64,000 nt of DNA from Affinundibacterium fentianense (GTDB taxonomy: Bacteria > Pseudomonadota > Gammaproteobacteria > Burkholderiales > Burkholderiaceae_D), in the NCBI RefSeq assembly GCF_018139545.1, contig NZ_JAGSPJ010000005.1, positions 389,139 through 453,138 on the forward strand, given 5' to 3'. The notes beneath the pieces were generated by a model, which worked only from the letters and a program-made list of their open reading frames with translations, was not told the origin of the DNA and did not search any database. Numbering within the stretch: the stretch's first letter is position 1; every line of letters starts with the position of its first letter. Below are positions 37,595 through 47,541 of the stretch, in pieces. The translations under genes and the position numbers were made by a program.

Positions 37595-38545
37595 ATGAAA
37601 CATATTTTATTAAGTATCGCTTTGTTGTTTGGTGCCACGACGATGATCGTCGCTGACGCCGATGCGCAGCGCATGGGTAAACGTAGCTCATTTGGACGTC
37701 AGTCGAATAACGTCACACAAAAAGCACCAGCAGCGAATGCGGCAAATCCAGCGCAAGCTGCCAAACCAGGTGCGCCTAATGCGGCAACACCAGCGGTACC
37801 ACCGAAGCCATCTATCCCTTGGAAAGGGATTGTCGGTGGTTTGATCGGCGGCGCTTTGTTGGCTGGTTTATTCTCTTCTTTGGGTATGGGCGGTGCGTTA
37901 GCGAGTGCGATGGGTTCTATTCTGACTTTCGCGGTGATTGGCTTGTTGGTGTTCATGGCTTTCCGTTTCTTTACTCGCAAAAAAGCGGGTAATGCACCGA
38001 CTATGTTTAATCAACAGCCAGCGTATGCGGGGATGCCGAACAATAACGCGTTACCAGAAATTGGTTCACGCATCGATACGGCGCCAGCCGCTTTCACACC
38101 AGCTTCAGTCAGCACCGCGAATTTGAACAGTTCAGGTTCTGTGCCATTGGCCAACCAGGGCAACTGGACAATTCCAGCTGATTTTGATGTAACAGGTTTT
38201 TTGCGTCATGCAAAATCGAACTATATTCGTTTGCAAGCGGCATGGGATCGTGGCGATATGAACGACATTCGTGAGTTCACTTCACCAGAGATGTTTGCTG
38301 AAATGAAGTTGGAATTGCAAGACCGTGGTAACGCGAAGAACGAGACTGACGTAGTGACTTTGGATGCGGAATTATTAGGCATAGAAACGCAAGCTTACGA
38401 TTACATTGCTAGTGTTAAATTTACAGGCATGATCAGAGAAGGTGGTGCGACCAATCCAGAAGCATTTGCAGAAGTTTGGAACTTGGCGAAACCGATCAAT
38501 GGTCAATCAGGCTGGTTGTTGGCGGGTATTCAGCAATTAAATTAA
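37595..38545 (+). CDS. Tim44-like domain membrane protein
   Basis: A 316-residue protein. It has an N-terminal signal or anchor (residues about 4-24), a low-complexity Ala/Pro/Asn region (45-75), two glycine-rich hydrophobic segments (about 80-105 and 107-127), a linker, then a C-terminal Tim44/MBA1-like domain (about 200-316, starting FDVTGFLRHAKSNYIRLQAAWD). The ribosome site AAGGAG lies eight bases upstream. Tim44-like proteins in bacteria are membrane-associated and of unknown role; the gene recurs between ubiE and ubiJ in Betaproteobacteria, hinting at a link with ubiquinone assembly. Confidence 0.88.
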   Translation: MKHILLSIALLFGATTMIVADADAQRMGKRSSFGRQSNNVTQKAPAANAANPAQAAKPGAPNAATPAVPPKPSIPWKGIVGGLIGGALLAGLFSSLGMGGALASAMGSILTFAVIGLLVFMAFRFFTRKKAGNAPTMFNQQPAYAGMPNNNALPEIGSRIDTAPAAFTPASVSTANLNSSGSVPLANQGNWTIPADFDVTGFLRHAKSNYIRLQAAWDRGDMNDIREFTSPEMFAEMKLELQDRGNAKNETDVVTLDAELLGIETQAYDYIASVKFTGMIREGGATNPEAFAEVWNLAKPINGQSGWLLAGIQQLN

Positions 38546-38652
38546 TTGTTTTAAGGCAGATACAGCCTTGTTTTCGGACAAACTTGTGACTGATAAAAAC
38601 ACTTGAAATTGGCCGGATTGACGGTCTTTTAAGTGTTTGCTGTTAAACTGAG

Positions 38653-38685
38653 AACCGCGCATGATGTCATGTGCGGTTTTTTATT
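38653..38685 (+). terminator. Terminator/attenuator-like hairpin directly before ubiJ
   Basis: AACCGCGCATGA and TCATGTGCGGTT form a 12-pair stem with one G-T pair and a two-base loop, followed by TTTTTT. It ends only about nine bases before the ubiJ ATG at 38694, leaving no room for a promoter between. It is either a terminator for the Tim44-like transcript with partial read-through or an attenuator of ubiJ-ubiB. Confidence 0.7.
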
Positions 38686-38693
38686 TTATCTCT

Positions 38694-39290
38694 ATGATTT
38701 CCACTCCTTTTATCCTGTTTGTGAATCACTTGTTGGCACAAGAGCCGTGGGCTGCTGCTCGCTTACAAAAACATGCTGGCAAGACAGCCTGTATTGATAT
38801 TGAGTTATTTCAGTTGCGTGTGAAAGTCGGTGCGGATGGTTTGTTGCAAGCCGCTGAGAACGACACTGAGACTCAAACCGATCAAGTCATATTGCGGATT
38901 AAACCAGCTGATTTGCCACTCATTGCGCAAAATCGTGAACGTGCGGTGTCTTACGTGAAGATTGAAGGCGATGCCGACTTTGCGAATACTTTATCGCAAT
39001 TGAGTCAAGATTTGCGTTGGGAAGCGGAAGAGGATTTAAGCAAAGTAGTTGGTGATGTCGCCGCGGTCCGCATGGTCGCGACTGGCAAGAGTATCGTTGA
39101 AAATGCAAAACGCACTCATCAAAATTTACAAGAAAATCTCGCTGAATATTTTTTAGAAGAAAATCCTATGTTGGTGCGCCCGCTCGCGGTGCATGCCTTT
39201 GGTGAACAAGTAAGCAAAACCCGTGATGATGTTGAACGCCTGATGAAACGTTTAGAAAGATTAGAAAAAATGAAGGATTCGAAGCAATGA
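38694..39290 (+). CDS. ubiJ: Ubiquinone biosynthesis accessory protein UbiJ (SCP2 domain)
   Basis: Protein of 198 residues with an N-terminal SCP2 lipid-binding domain ([40 protein letters not shown]) and a C-terminal coiled coil ([20 protein letters not shown]). UbiJ scaffolds the Ubi complex and binds hydrophobic quinone precursors. The ATG at 38694 is used; the ATG at 38661 lies within the stem of an attenuator-like hairpin. The stop overlaps the ubiB start by four bases (ATGA). No clear ribosome site precedes the start because the hairpin occupies that space. Confidence 0.92.
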   Translation: MISTPFILFVNHLLAQEPWAAARLQKHAGKTACIDIELFQLRVKVGADGLLQAAENDTETQTDQVILRIKPADLPLIAQNRERAVSYVKIEGDADFANTLSQLSQDLRWEAEEDLSKVVGDVAAVRMVATGKSIVENAKRTHQNLQENLAEYFLEENPMLVRPLAVHAFGEQVSKTRDDVERLMKRLERLEKMKDSKQ

Positions 39291-40858
39291 TCTTAAATTC
39301 TCTACGCTTGTTTAAAATTGTTCGCATCGTTCTGAAATACGGTATTGATGAAATCGCGATGTCCGGCTTGCGCATTCCACGCACAGCCAAAGTCATTAAA
39401 GCACTTTTGTTTTGGCGTGATTTATCCGCTCCCCGTGGTGAGCGTTTGCGCAAGTCTCTAGAAGATTTGGGACCGATTTTTGTTAAGTTTGGTCAGGTCT
39501 TATCAACACGTCGCGACCTGATGCCACCCGATATTGCGAATGAATTGGCCTTGTTGCAAGACCGCGTGCCGTCCTTTGATCCTGATTTGGCGGTTGCACA
39601 AATTACCAAATCACTCGGCGCCCATCCTGATCAATTGTTTGCTAGCTTCGAACGCGTTCCAGTGGCTTCGGCATCAATCGCGCAAGTGCATTTTGCAACT
39701 TTAAAAGACGGTCGTGAAGCGGCTGTAAAAGTCTTACGTCCTGGAATGAAAGACACCATAGACCGTGACGTCGCTTTAATGAAAATCGCCGCCGGTTGGC
39801 TGGAGTTTTTGTGGGCGGACGGTAAGCGCTTGAAAGCCAAAGAAGTTGTCGGTGAATTCGATAAATACCTACATGATGAATTAGATCTGATGCGTGAAGC
39901 TGCGAATGGTAGCCAATTGCGTCGCAACTTCGCCGATTCGGATTTATTGATAGTCCCGGAAATGTACTGGGATTTTTGCTCGCCGTCTGTGATTGTGATG
40001 GAGCGCATGAAAGGCATTCCAATTTCACAAACCGAGCAGTTAAAAGAAGCGGGGGTTGATTTAGCCAAGCTATCTCGCGATGGCGTTACCATTTTCTTTA
40101 CACAAATCTTTCGAGACGGTTTCTTCCATGCGGATATGCATCCGGGGAATATTTTAGTTTCCACTGATCCTGCCACACTAGGTCGCTATATCGCTTTGGA
40201 TTTTGGTATTGTCGGAACACTCAATGATTACGATAAAGACTACCTATCACAAAATTTTTTAGCGTTTTTCCGACGTGATTATAAGCGAGTCGCTGAAGCA
40301 CATATTGAATCAGGTTGGGCACCAAAGGACACGAGGGTAGATGAGTTGGAGGCTGCGGTGCGAGCTTGCTGTGAGCCTATATTTGATCGACCCTTGAAGG
40401 ATATTTCTTTTGGTCAGGTCTTATTACGCCTATTTCAAACGTCAAGACGTTTCAATGTCGAGGTACAACCACAACTGGTATTACTCCAAAAAACACTCTT
40501 GAATATCGAGGGTTTAGGACGCCAATTAGATCCGGATCTTGATTTATGGAAGACAGCAAAGCCCTATCTGGAACGCTGGATGAGCGAGCAAGTTGGTTGG
40601 CGTGGTTTGATGGATAAATTAAGAGCAGAAGCCCCGCGCTACAGTCACATATTTCCGCAGTTACCAAGGCTTGCACATCATGCGTTGAGTAGAGTAGCGG
40701 AAGGCGGACAAAATGATACCTTGCTCGCGAACTTAATTGCAGAACAGCGGGCGACGAATTCCTTGCTGCGTGCTATTGTTTATATCGGTGTTGGCGTCCT
40801 TGTTGGCGTAATTGTCGCCTTTACCTACTTAAATTTCTTGATGATGCCCGCGGTATGA
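39287..40858 (+). CDS. ubiB: UbiB ABC1-type atypical kinase/ATPase for ubiquinone synthesis
   Basis: Protein of 523 residues. The UbiB-specific KxGQ segment is [20 protein letters not shown], the kinase-like Lys is in [10 protein letters not shown], and the metal site reads [10 protein letters not shown] followed by ALDFGIVG. One or two membrane helices close the protein (about 488-515, [17 protein letters not shown]). UbiB family proteins use ATP to extract or move quinone intermediates at the membrane. It overlaps ubiJ at its start and a methyltransferase at its end, so the three genes are translationally coupled. Confidence 0.97.
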   Translation: MILNSLRLFKIVRIVLKYGIDEIAMSGLRIPRTAKVIKALLFWRDLSAPRGERLRKSLEDLGPIFVKFGQVLSTRRDLMPPDIANELALLQDRVPSFDPDLAVAQITKSLGAHPDQLFASFERVPVASASIAQVHFATLKDGREAAVKVLRPGMKDTIDRDVALMKIAAGWLEFLWADGKRLKAKEVVGEFDKYLHDELDLMREAANGSQLRRNFADSDLLIVPEMYWDFCSPSVIVMERMKGIPISQTEQLKEAGVDLAKLSRDGVTIFFTQIFRDGFFHADMHPGNILVSTDPATLGRYIALDFGIVGTLNDYDKDYLSQNFLAFFRRDYKRVAEAHIESGWAPKDTRVDELEAAVRACCEPIFDRPLKDISFGQVLLRLFQTSRRFNVEVQPQLVLLQKTLLNIEGLGRQLDPDLDLWKTAKPYLERWMSEQVGWRGLMDKLRAEAPRYSHIFPQLPRLAHHALSRVAEGGQNDTLLANLIAEQRATNSLLRAIVYIGVGVLVGVIVAFTYLNFLMMPAV

Positions 40859-41478
40859 CCGTAAGTTTCTTAAATAGGGATCCAACAAGACCAGAGTTTT
40901 GGTGTGAACGGTTTGAACAAGGATTTGTTCCTTGGGATAGTGGTACAGTCCCTAAGGCAGTGCAAGACTTCGTTTTTTCTCAAAACGGAAGATGTGAAAC
41001 CAATTCAAATTGCCTGATTCCCGGATGTGGCAATGCCTACGAATTAGGTTTTTTGTCTGACGCAGGCTGGCAGGTAACCGCCATTGATTTTTCGGAGGTC
41101 GCGGTCGCCAAGGCGAAGACAAGATTGCGTCCGTGGGCTGATAGAATTTTACAAAGAGATTTTTTTGACTACACGCCAGATTTCGTGTTATCCGCGATCT
41201 ATGAGCGAGCATTTTTCTGCGCATTGCCCCCAGGTATGCGGCCTGCTATTGTTGCGCGTTGGGCAGAATTACTTCCTGCAGGGGGGAAACTGTTTGGTTT
41301 TTTCTTGCTCGACGAGACAGAAAATGCGGTGAATAAAGGGCCTCCATTTCGAACTTCTACAAAAGAATTTTATGCATTGATGCAGGAACATTTCTTTCAA
41401 CTTGAAGACACAGAAGTCAGTGACTCTCTGCCGATCTTTGGCGGCCACGAACGTTGGCAAGTTTGGCAGCGACAATAA
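40855..41478 (+). CDS. Thiopurine S-methyltransferase-family methyltransferase
   Basis: 207 residues. The N-terminal block [19 protein letters not shown] and the SAM-binding [19 protein letters not shown] are hallmarks of the TPMT superfamily. [13 protein letters not shown] binds SAM as well. It starts in a four-base overlap with ubiB, so it is translated from the same mRNA. TPMT relatives methylate thiols, selenium or tellurium compounds, or halides; none is proven here. The ubiB link suggests a role in detoxifying small thiols or in redox metabolism but does not show it. A strong bidirectional terminator follows. Confidence 0.85.
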   Translation: MTVSFLNRDPTRPEFWCERFEQGFVPWDSGTVPKAVQDFVFSQNGRCETNSNCLIPGCGNAYELGFLSDAGWQVTAIDFSEVAVAKAKTRLRPWADRILQRDFFDYTPDFVLSAIYERAFFCALPPGMRPAIVARWAELLPAGGKLFGFFLLDETENAVNKGPPFRTSTKEFYALMQEHFFQLEDTEVSDSLPIFGGHERWQVWQRQ

Positions 41479-41517
41479 CAAAACAGCGGATAAAATTTAT
41501 CCGCTGTTTTGTTTTGT
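41479..41517. terminator. Bidirectional terminator between the TPMT-like gene and the M13 peptidase
   Basis: AAAACAGCGGATAA and TTATCCGCTGTTTT pair perfectly around a short AT loop, with flanking A and T runs on both sides. It serves both convergent genes. Confidence 0.88.
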
Positions 41518-41529
41518 TACTTGCAGATA

Positions 41530-43632
41530 TTACCAAACACGAATGCGCTTTTCAGGTTCGACATACATTTTGTCACCCTTTTTGACATCAAATGCTTGAT
41601 AGAACTCGGGCATATTCGTTAACGGTCCGTTGGCGCGGAACATGCCAGGCGCGTGTGAGTCTGTCGCTAATAAACGAATAGTTTCTGCATCGCGCGCTTT
41701 GCCTCGCCATACCTGCGCCCACCCCATAAAGACGCGTTGGTTGCCCGTGAATCCATCAATCACGGCGGCTTGTTTACCATTCAAAGACAATTGATAGGCT
41801 TTATAGGCAATCGAAAGCCCTGCATTGTCACCAATGTTTTCACCTAAGGTGAGTTTGCCATTGACTTTGTATCCATCAATTGGGCTGTAGTTAGCATATT
41901 GTGCAACAAGGGCATCGGTGACTTTGCCGAAATTCGCCTTATCTTCCGCTGTCCACCAGTCACGCAAATTTCCATCTCCATCAGATTGACTTCCTGAGTC
42001 GTCAAAGCCATGGCCAATTTCGTGACCTATCACAGCGCCAATTCCACCGTAGTTCACAGCATCATCAGCTTCAGGATTAAAGAACGGTGGCATCAAAATT
42101 GCGGCAGGAAAGACAATTTCGTTTTGACGAGAGTTGTAGTATGCATTCACGGTTTGCGGACTCATACCCCACTCGCTGCGATCCACGGGTTTTCCTAATT
42201 TGTCGATCTGTCTTTGATACGCGAAAGCGCGGCCTGCCTTGATATTGTTGATGAGATCGCCTTTGACAATTGTCAATTTGCTGTAATCTCGCCATTTGTC
42301 TGGGTAGCCAATTTTTGGCGTAAATTTAGATAATTTTGTGAGTGCCTCTTTTTTTGTCGCGTCACCCATCCAAGGCAAAGTTTCGATGCTTTGTTTGTAG
42401 GCAAGCAGTAAATTGTTCACTAAAACCTGCATACGCGCCTTGTTTTCAGCAGGGAAGTGTTTTTCAACATAGAGTTGACCTAGCGCTTCCGATAAACTTT
42501 CCTCCACTCGGCTCACGCCTCGTTTCCAACGAGGCTGGTTTTGAGGAATGCCGCGCAAGGTAATATTCGAAAAAGAAAAATCTTGATCAACAAAACGTTG
42601 GCTCAAAAACGGCGCATAAGTGTTGAGGACGCGCCAACTAAAATACGATTGCCAAGTTTCTACGGGTGTTTCTTGGATCAATTTATTTAAGCCTGTGAGG
42701 TAGCTCGGTTGTCGAACAATGACGGAATCCGTTTTACCACCTGTACCCATATCTGCGAAGTATTTGTTCCAATCAAATCCAGGCAATAAATCTCCGAGCT
42801 TGGCGATGTCAATTTTGTTATACGTTTTTACCGGATTACGATTTTCGACATTGCTCCATTGGATTCTGGCTATTTCGGTTTCTAAGGCCAAAATTGATGC
42901 TGCCGCGGCTTGCCCATTCTTGAAACCCGCCATTCCCAGCATTTTTTCCACGTGTTGTACATAGGCTTCTCGTACCGCCTTGAACTTGGTATCGTCGAGC
43001 TTAAGGTAGTAGTCGCGGTCAGGTAAGCTCAAGCCGCCTTGACCAACAGAAACGGTGTACTTCGACGAGTCCTTGGCGTCTTGAGTAACACCTGAGCCTA
43101 TCGGCATCCCAACACTGATGCGAGCCAAATAGGCAAACATAGCGGGTAATTCTGACTTGTCTCGCAATTGCTGAATACGCGAAAAATCCGCTTGCAAAGG
43201 TTTTATATCCAGCTCCTCAAGTCGCGCCTCATCCATGAAACTATTGTATAGATCGGCGATTTTTTGTTGGTTGCTTCCTTGTGGGAGATCACTGCGTTTT
43301 GATAGTTCTTGAATAATCGCAGCCGATTGTTTGGCCGATAATTCGGCAAGTTGGTCAAACGCGCCGTAACGACCACGATCGGCAGGAATTTCTACCGTGT
43401 CCAACCATTTTCCAGACATAAAGCGGAAAAAATCGTCTTGTGGACGTACACTACGGTCTAGCCATTGCAGATCAATGCCGGATTGTTGTTTTGCAGCCTG
43501 CTTCTTGGCTTTCTGTTGTTTGACTACTGATGTTTTCTTACTTGCCGTTACGCCATCCTGTGCAAGTGCAGAAGTGCTTAAGGTGCTAGCAAACAAACCT
43601 GAAATAAGTGTGAAAAGTAGATGTTGACGCAT
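41530..43632 (-). CDS. pepO: Exported M13-family zinc metallopeptidase (neprilysin/PepO-like)
   Basis: 700 residues from the ATG at 43632, which has AAGGA seven bases upstream. The signal peptide is MRQHLLFTLISGLFASTLSTSALA, followed by a Lys/Gln-rich stretch. The neprilysin N-terminal domain begins DDFFRFMSGKWLD. The catalytic part has NAYYNSRQNEIVFPA, zinc site HEIGH in VIGHEIGHGFDDSG, and third ligand Glu in LGENIGDNAG. It ends KRIRVW, near the family's conserved C-terminal Trp. The enzyme cleaves oligopeptides in the periplasm or outside the cell. It is a single-gene unit bounded by terminators. Confidence 0.94.
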   Translation of the reverse strand: MRQHLLFTLISGLFASTLSTSALAQDGVTASKKTSVVKQQKAKKQAAKQQSGIDLQWLDRSVRPQDDFFRFMSGKWLDTVEIPADRGRYGAFDQLAELSAKQSAAIIQELSKRSDLPQGSNQQKIADLYNSFMDEARLEELDIKPLQADFSRIQQLRDKSELPAMFAYLARISVGMPIGSGVTQDAKDSSKYTVSVGQGGLSLPDRDYYLKLDDTKFKAVREAYVQHVEKMLGMAGFKNGQAAAASILALETEIARIQWSNVENRNPVKTYNKIDIAKLGDLLPGFDWNKYFADMGTGGKTDSVIVRQPSYLTGLNKLIQETPVETWQSYFSWRVLNTYAPFLSQRFVDQDFSFSNITLRGIPQNQPRWKRGVSRVEESLSEALGQLYVEKHFPAENKARMQVLVNNLLLAYKQSIETLPWMGDATKKEALTKLSKFTPKIGYPDKWRDYSKLTIVKGDLINNIKAGRAFAYQRQIDKLGKPVDRSEWGMSPQTVNAYYNSRQNEIVFPAAILMPPFFNPEADDAVNYGGIGAVIGHEIGHGFDDSGSQSDGDGNLRDWWTAEDKANFGKVTDALVAQYANYSPIDGYKVNGKLTLGENIGDNAGLSIAYKAYQLSLNGKQAAVIDGFTGNQRVFMGWAQVWRGKARDAETIRLLATDSHAPGMFRANGPLTNMPEFYQAFDVKKGDKMYVEPEKRIRVW

Positions 43633-43767
43633 TGAGAGATCCTTATTGTTGATTGTTATGGTGTAGTTCAAATTATTTTTTACTTAGCGTGATTCAGACA
43701 ATAAGTTAATTGAAGAGTTCCTGTCCCGCCTTTTAATTAAGATTGCACTATCGGGTCATGTAAACAA

Positions 43768-43797
43768 AAAAATCCCCAAGTTTCCTTGGGGATTTTC
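43768..43797 (-). terminator. Intrinsic terminator of the first TonB receptor gene
   Basis: Stem AATCCCCAAG/CTTGGGGATT with a four-base loop and a T run on the minus strand (A run 43765-43771 on the plus strand). It ends the receptor transcript upstream of the M13 gene. Confidence 0.88.
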
Positions 43798-43829
43798 ATT
43801 TTACAGCTTAGATTCTAGAAGACTGAATC

Positions 43830-46709
43830 TTAGAACTTCAAGTTGCCAGTCAAATAAACTGTGCGTCCGAGAGGGTCAGTGTAACGACCATCGTAGCCCA
43901 CTTGGTTGCCACCACCTGTGTTACGAATGGAAAGAGGTGGTTCTTGATTAAGTAGATTGCGTACACCTGCAGTCAACGTCAAGTTCTTTGATGCATTCGC
44001 TTTAATTTGCCAATCGAGTGTCAAATATTTTTTGACGCTTCTCTCTAGACCCGCTAACCCACCGATAGTTCCATCGGCGTTCACAAAGCGTAATTGAGCA
44101 TCATCAGCAGCAATTACTTTATCACGATAGCCTGAGTGGTAATTCATCGTCAGTGAGTTTGAAATTGTGTCGCTAGATTTCAGTGAGAAGACCATTCTAG
44201 AAATGATCTTGAAGACGACGTTGTCAGATGAGTCGAACCGACCTACGCTTTTCTCTAAACCGACACCAGGAACGTCTTGCTCCGCTTTTAGCATGTATGT
44301 ACCGGACCAGTTCACTGACAATGCACCAATTGGAGTAGGTGTTCTGTAAGTCGTATCCCAATCAATACCTTGATAGTGAGACGTCGCCAAATTCACAGGT
44401 GACAATTGCGCAACAATTACTTTTGAGCCTTGAATTGGATCAAAATACAATTGAATATATTTATCAGCCAAAGCTGGTGTAGTATAAATCTGATCTTGTG
44501 ACAAAGATTGGATCTGATTTTTCAGCTTGACATCCCACCAATCGAAACCAACTGTCAAACTTTTCACTGGTTCAAAACGAATACCAAAAGCCATTTGATC
44601 TGACTCTTCGGCCTTCAAGCCTGCGGCGCCTTTGTTTGGATTACCTTTGGTTAACAAACCGTATTCCTGAGCACCACGGCAATATGGGAAGCGATAGTCA
44701 GTTGGGTTTGTAATTGGGCATGGGAAGAAGCTTGATGAACCCGCATTTTTAACTGGATCCGCAATATTGTTCATAGTAGGCGCTTTGAAACCAGTGCCAT
44801 AAGATGCACGCAATAAAACAGTTTCAGTTGGTTGAAAGCGAGCTGACAATTTGTACGTTGCTTTCGATACCGCGTTACCAAGCTCTCCTGGTGCTGCAGC
44901 ACTGCCATCCGTATTGTAGGTAGTATTGTTCTTTTTGACTGCTTCGTAGCTGTCATAACGAACTGCTGCGGTAACATCCAAATTTTTAATGACCGGCATC
45001 AACATTTCACCAAAAGCACCCCAGCTTTGGCGAGTTGCATCTAAATCTTGTGCGCCTGTACCGCCGCCAATTTGTGTATCGGTCCAATTCTTATCGGGAT
45101 TCTGTGGTCCAGGTCCTTTAGAAATGGAGCTGTATTGGTCTTGATACGATTGTTTTGTGAAGTCAACGCCCATACCCAGAGATGCAGTTCCTCCAGACAT
45201 TGCAAATAACTCTTTCGAGGTATTTGCGCTCAACACGTCAATTTTAGATTTTGTTGTGAGCAAATTTTGGTGCAAGACAGCTGGCGCCAGGATAGAAGAT
45301 GCATTCGGATTCATGATGAATGGATTAAACGCTCCTGACTTAACCAAAGCATTGAATGTATTCGAACTCATATAACCTGAAACTGCTTCGTCTTTTTGGG
45401 TATTTTCTGAATGAGTGTAAGATGCTTTGTAGTCCCAACCAGCTAAATTACTATCGACCCCAACCACAAAGTGGTTTGCGTCGGTTTTGTATTCATCAGC
45501 ACGTCCGCCAGCATCATATGCTCGGAAATAGAAGAAGGCATCGGTCAAATCTGCGGCATTGACCCCACGAGCGGTAAGCATCGGAACAACAGTTGAATTA
45601 AATGCGCCGATATAGTTTGGGTTGACAGTTTTAACTTTTGTAATTGGATCTGTACTAAATACAGTCAGCGGTTGTGCAGGCGCTGCATATTGAGCACGAT
45701 TTGTAAAACGAGAAAGAACAGCCTCTCCAAACAAGGTTGTTTCATTCGTCAACTTTAGACTACCGTTCGCAAAAATGCTGTCGCGCGTTAATTTTGGAAT
45801 TAAATCGACAGTTGAAGCATAGTCATAGCGGCAGAACTCACCACGTTGGAAAGTATTGGGGCCATTACATTTTCCGTTTTTGATGAAGTCAGGAGAAAAT
45901 GCGTCATTTACGTCCGCATTGTTGTTATATACATCAATGTTGGCTGGGATTGAATTAATACTAGTTTGATAGATGGCATAATTTTTGCCACCTTCGCTAA
46001 ATTTGCGTACACCAGACTTAGCAAAATCACGTTGAGTCGCTTTTAGAGCGTCTTGTTCATCGTGAGCATATGAAACTTGAAGGTTGTATCCATCTGTTGT
46101 TAGATCACCAAAACCTTTGGACAGCGAGAAGTTTGAGCTTCGTCCACCAGCTTCTTGTGGTGAGTTCAGAGTCGCTTCAACTACGAAATCTTGTTGATTT
46201 TTCTTTAGAATAAAGTTGATTACACCTGCAATAGCATCAGATCCGTAAAGAGTCGATGCGCCATCAGTCAAAATTTCAACACGCTCTACAGCTGAGAGCG
46301 GAATGCTAGCTAAGTTGACTGCGCTTCCTGTTCCATAAGGCGCCATGCGGCGTCCATTGAGCAGTACTAATGTGTAAGCTGTGCCAATCGCGTGGATCGA
46401 CGCAGTTTGTACACCACCACCACCACCATTTACTGAGGCTGATGCTGTAATGAATCCTTGCATTGCTGGCAATGCTGCCACTAAGTCGGCTACGTTTGTG
46501 ACGCCAGTTTGTTCGATGTCCTTGCGACTAAGAGTCTGAACCGGGAGGGCTCCTTCTTTAGCGATTCGTTTGATCGATGAACCTGTAATTTCAATCCGTT
46601 GCGGGGCGGCTTCTTGTGCTAGCGCAGTTTGTGCGAACACACCTGCTCCCAAAACGACACCGCTTGCGAACATCATGCGAACGGAGCGGGATAAGATTTT
46701 TTCTACCAT
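43830..46709 (-). CDS. TonB-dependent outer-membrane receptor
   Basis: Outer-membrane receptor of 959 residues. A signal peptide ends near FAQTALAQ (about residue 31). The mature N-terminus carries QRIEITGSSIKR, where a TonB box is expected. The plug domain includes LVLLNGRRMAPYG and VERVEILTDGASTLYGSDAIAGVINFI. A 22-strand barrel follows, with SYGTGFKAPTMNN and the terminal aromatic residue Phe. GGAGGAAG five bases upstream fixes the start. A short GGT-repeat codes NGGGGGVQ in the plug. The substrate cannot be predicted; an isolated receptor of this type can import peptides, siderophores or oligosaccharides. Confidence 0.95.
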   Translation of the reverse strand: MVEKILSRSVRMMFASGVVLGAGVFAQTALAQEAAPQRIEITGSSIKRIAKEGALPVQTLSRKDIEQTGVTNVADLVAALPAMQGFITASASVNGGGGGVQTASIHAIGTAYTLVLLNGRRMAPYGTGSAVNLASIPLSAVERVEILTDGASTLYGSDAIAGVINFILKKNQQDFVVEATLNSPQEAGGRSSNFSLSKGFGDLTTDGYNLQVSYAHDEQDALKATQRDFAKSGVRKFSEGGKNYAIYQTSINSIPANIDVYNNNADVNDAFSPDFIKNGKCNGPNTFQRGEFCRYDYASTVDLIPKLTRDSIFANGSLKLTNETTLFGEAVLSRFTNRAQYAAPAQPLTVFSTDPITKVKTVNPNYIGAFNSTVVPMLTARGVNAADLTDAFFYFRAYDAGGRADEYKTDANHFVVGVDSNLAGWDYKASYTHSENTQKDEAVSGYMSSNTFNALVKSGAFNPFIMNPNASSILAPAVLHQNLLTTKSKIDVLSANTSKELFAMSGGTASLGMGVDFTKQSYQDQYSSISKGPGPQNPDKNWTDTQIGGGTGAQDLDATRQSWGAFGEMLMPVIKNLDVTAAVRYDSYEAVKKNNTTYNTDGSAAAPGELGNAVSKATYKLSARFQPTETVLLRASYGTGFKAPTMNNIADPVKNAGSSSFFPCPITNPTDYRFPYCRGAQEYGLLTKGNPNKGAAGLKAEESDQMAFGIRFEPVKSLTVGFDWWDVKLKNQIQSLSQDQIYTTPALADKYIQLYFDPIQGSKVIVAQLSPVNLATSHYQGIDWDTTYRTPTPIGALSVNWSGTYMLKAEQDVPGVGLEKSVGRFDSSDNVVFKIISRMVFSLKSSDTISNSLTMNYHSGYRDKVIAADDAQLRFVNADGTIGGLAGLERSVKKYLTLDWQIKANASKNLTLTAGVRNLLNQEPPLSIRNTGGGNQVGYDGRYTDPLGRTVYLTGNLKF

Positions 46710-47541
46710 GTTGACTTCCTCCAGTGATTAAACAACTAAATTAGCTTTCAAGAGAAGTAAATTCTACTGAGCTGATTTGAAAATGAATTTCTGATGGGAC
46801 TTGTTTTTTTGAACAAAGATAAATTGATGTATACATAATTAAAGTGAAGAACCCATTACACTCTGTTTAGTATTAAACATATATACAAAAAAGTTATCTA
46901 GTTAACCCTAAAAATACATTCACCCGCAATGAGACCATTCGTGGTGGGAAAGTGTCAAGCGAAGGGAGTAGCGATTGTGTAAGTGATATTCGAGGTTCTA
47001 TGTAGTCCAAATTAATACCACTTCACGTACAAGTACTGATTTATATTGCATGTCTAATATTTGTCAAAAGACCAAAAAAATTGAATCAGTCATAATTCGA
47101 CGAATGGCACCAACTGCAGAATTTTATTCTTGGAAATATTCAAACAGCAGCTAGAAATTCGAAGAAAAATAGTTGTCATTAGAAAACTTATTTAATGTTT
47201 CCAAATGGAAATTTGTCTTTTGAGCTGACGTGATTTGTATACACATTTTGTGTTACAAAATTAAAGGCAGATTGATTTTGCGTTGCGGCATTTTTACAAC
47301 AGATTTGTCTTTTTGGAAAGCAGTTCTAGATCAGGTTTGTCGCATTATTCTCATCCAAACTATGAGAGAAAACGAATACTAATTTGATTTTTATGGAGTT
47401 TTTTTGCGTTTGAAATTGGAATCGATGAAATTGAGATCGCAGATTGGCGAGATCCCAGAAACTCGCCATCCATCTAAATTTGATCCGCGATGCATAGCAC
47501 GCTGCTTGTACAAGTAAGCATATCTGGTGTGTTGCGTGTCA
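46710..47541. other. Long AT-rich intergenic region upstream of the TonB receptor
   Basis: About 830 bases without a convincing gene. It should contain the minus-strand promoter of the receptor in its left part. A near-perfect 26-base palindrome starting TTTGTATACACA and ending TGTTACAAA lies at 47234-47259 and looks like an operator. No terminator for kynA is obvious. Confidence 0.5.
47234..47259. promoter_or_regulatory. Operator-like palindrome
   Basis: Inverted repeat TTTGTA(T)ACACA against TGTGTTACAAA, one base off perfect. It lies downstream of kynA and far upstream of the TonB receptor, so its target is uncertain. Confidence 0.35.

Noticed and set aside
38661..38693. Upstream ATG for ubiJ at 38661
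   Set aside because: It lies in the stem of a terminator-like hairpin and adds residues not expected in the family; 38694 fits the UbiJ N-terminus.
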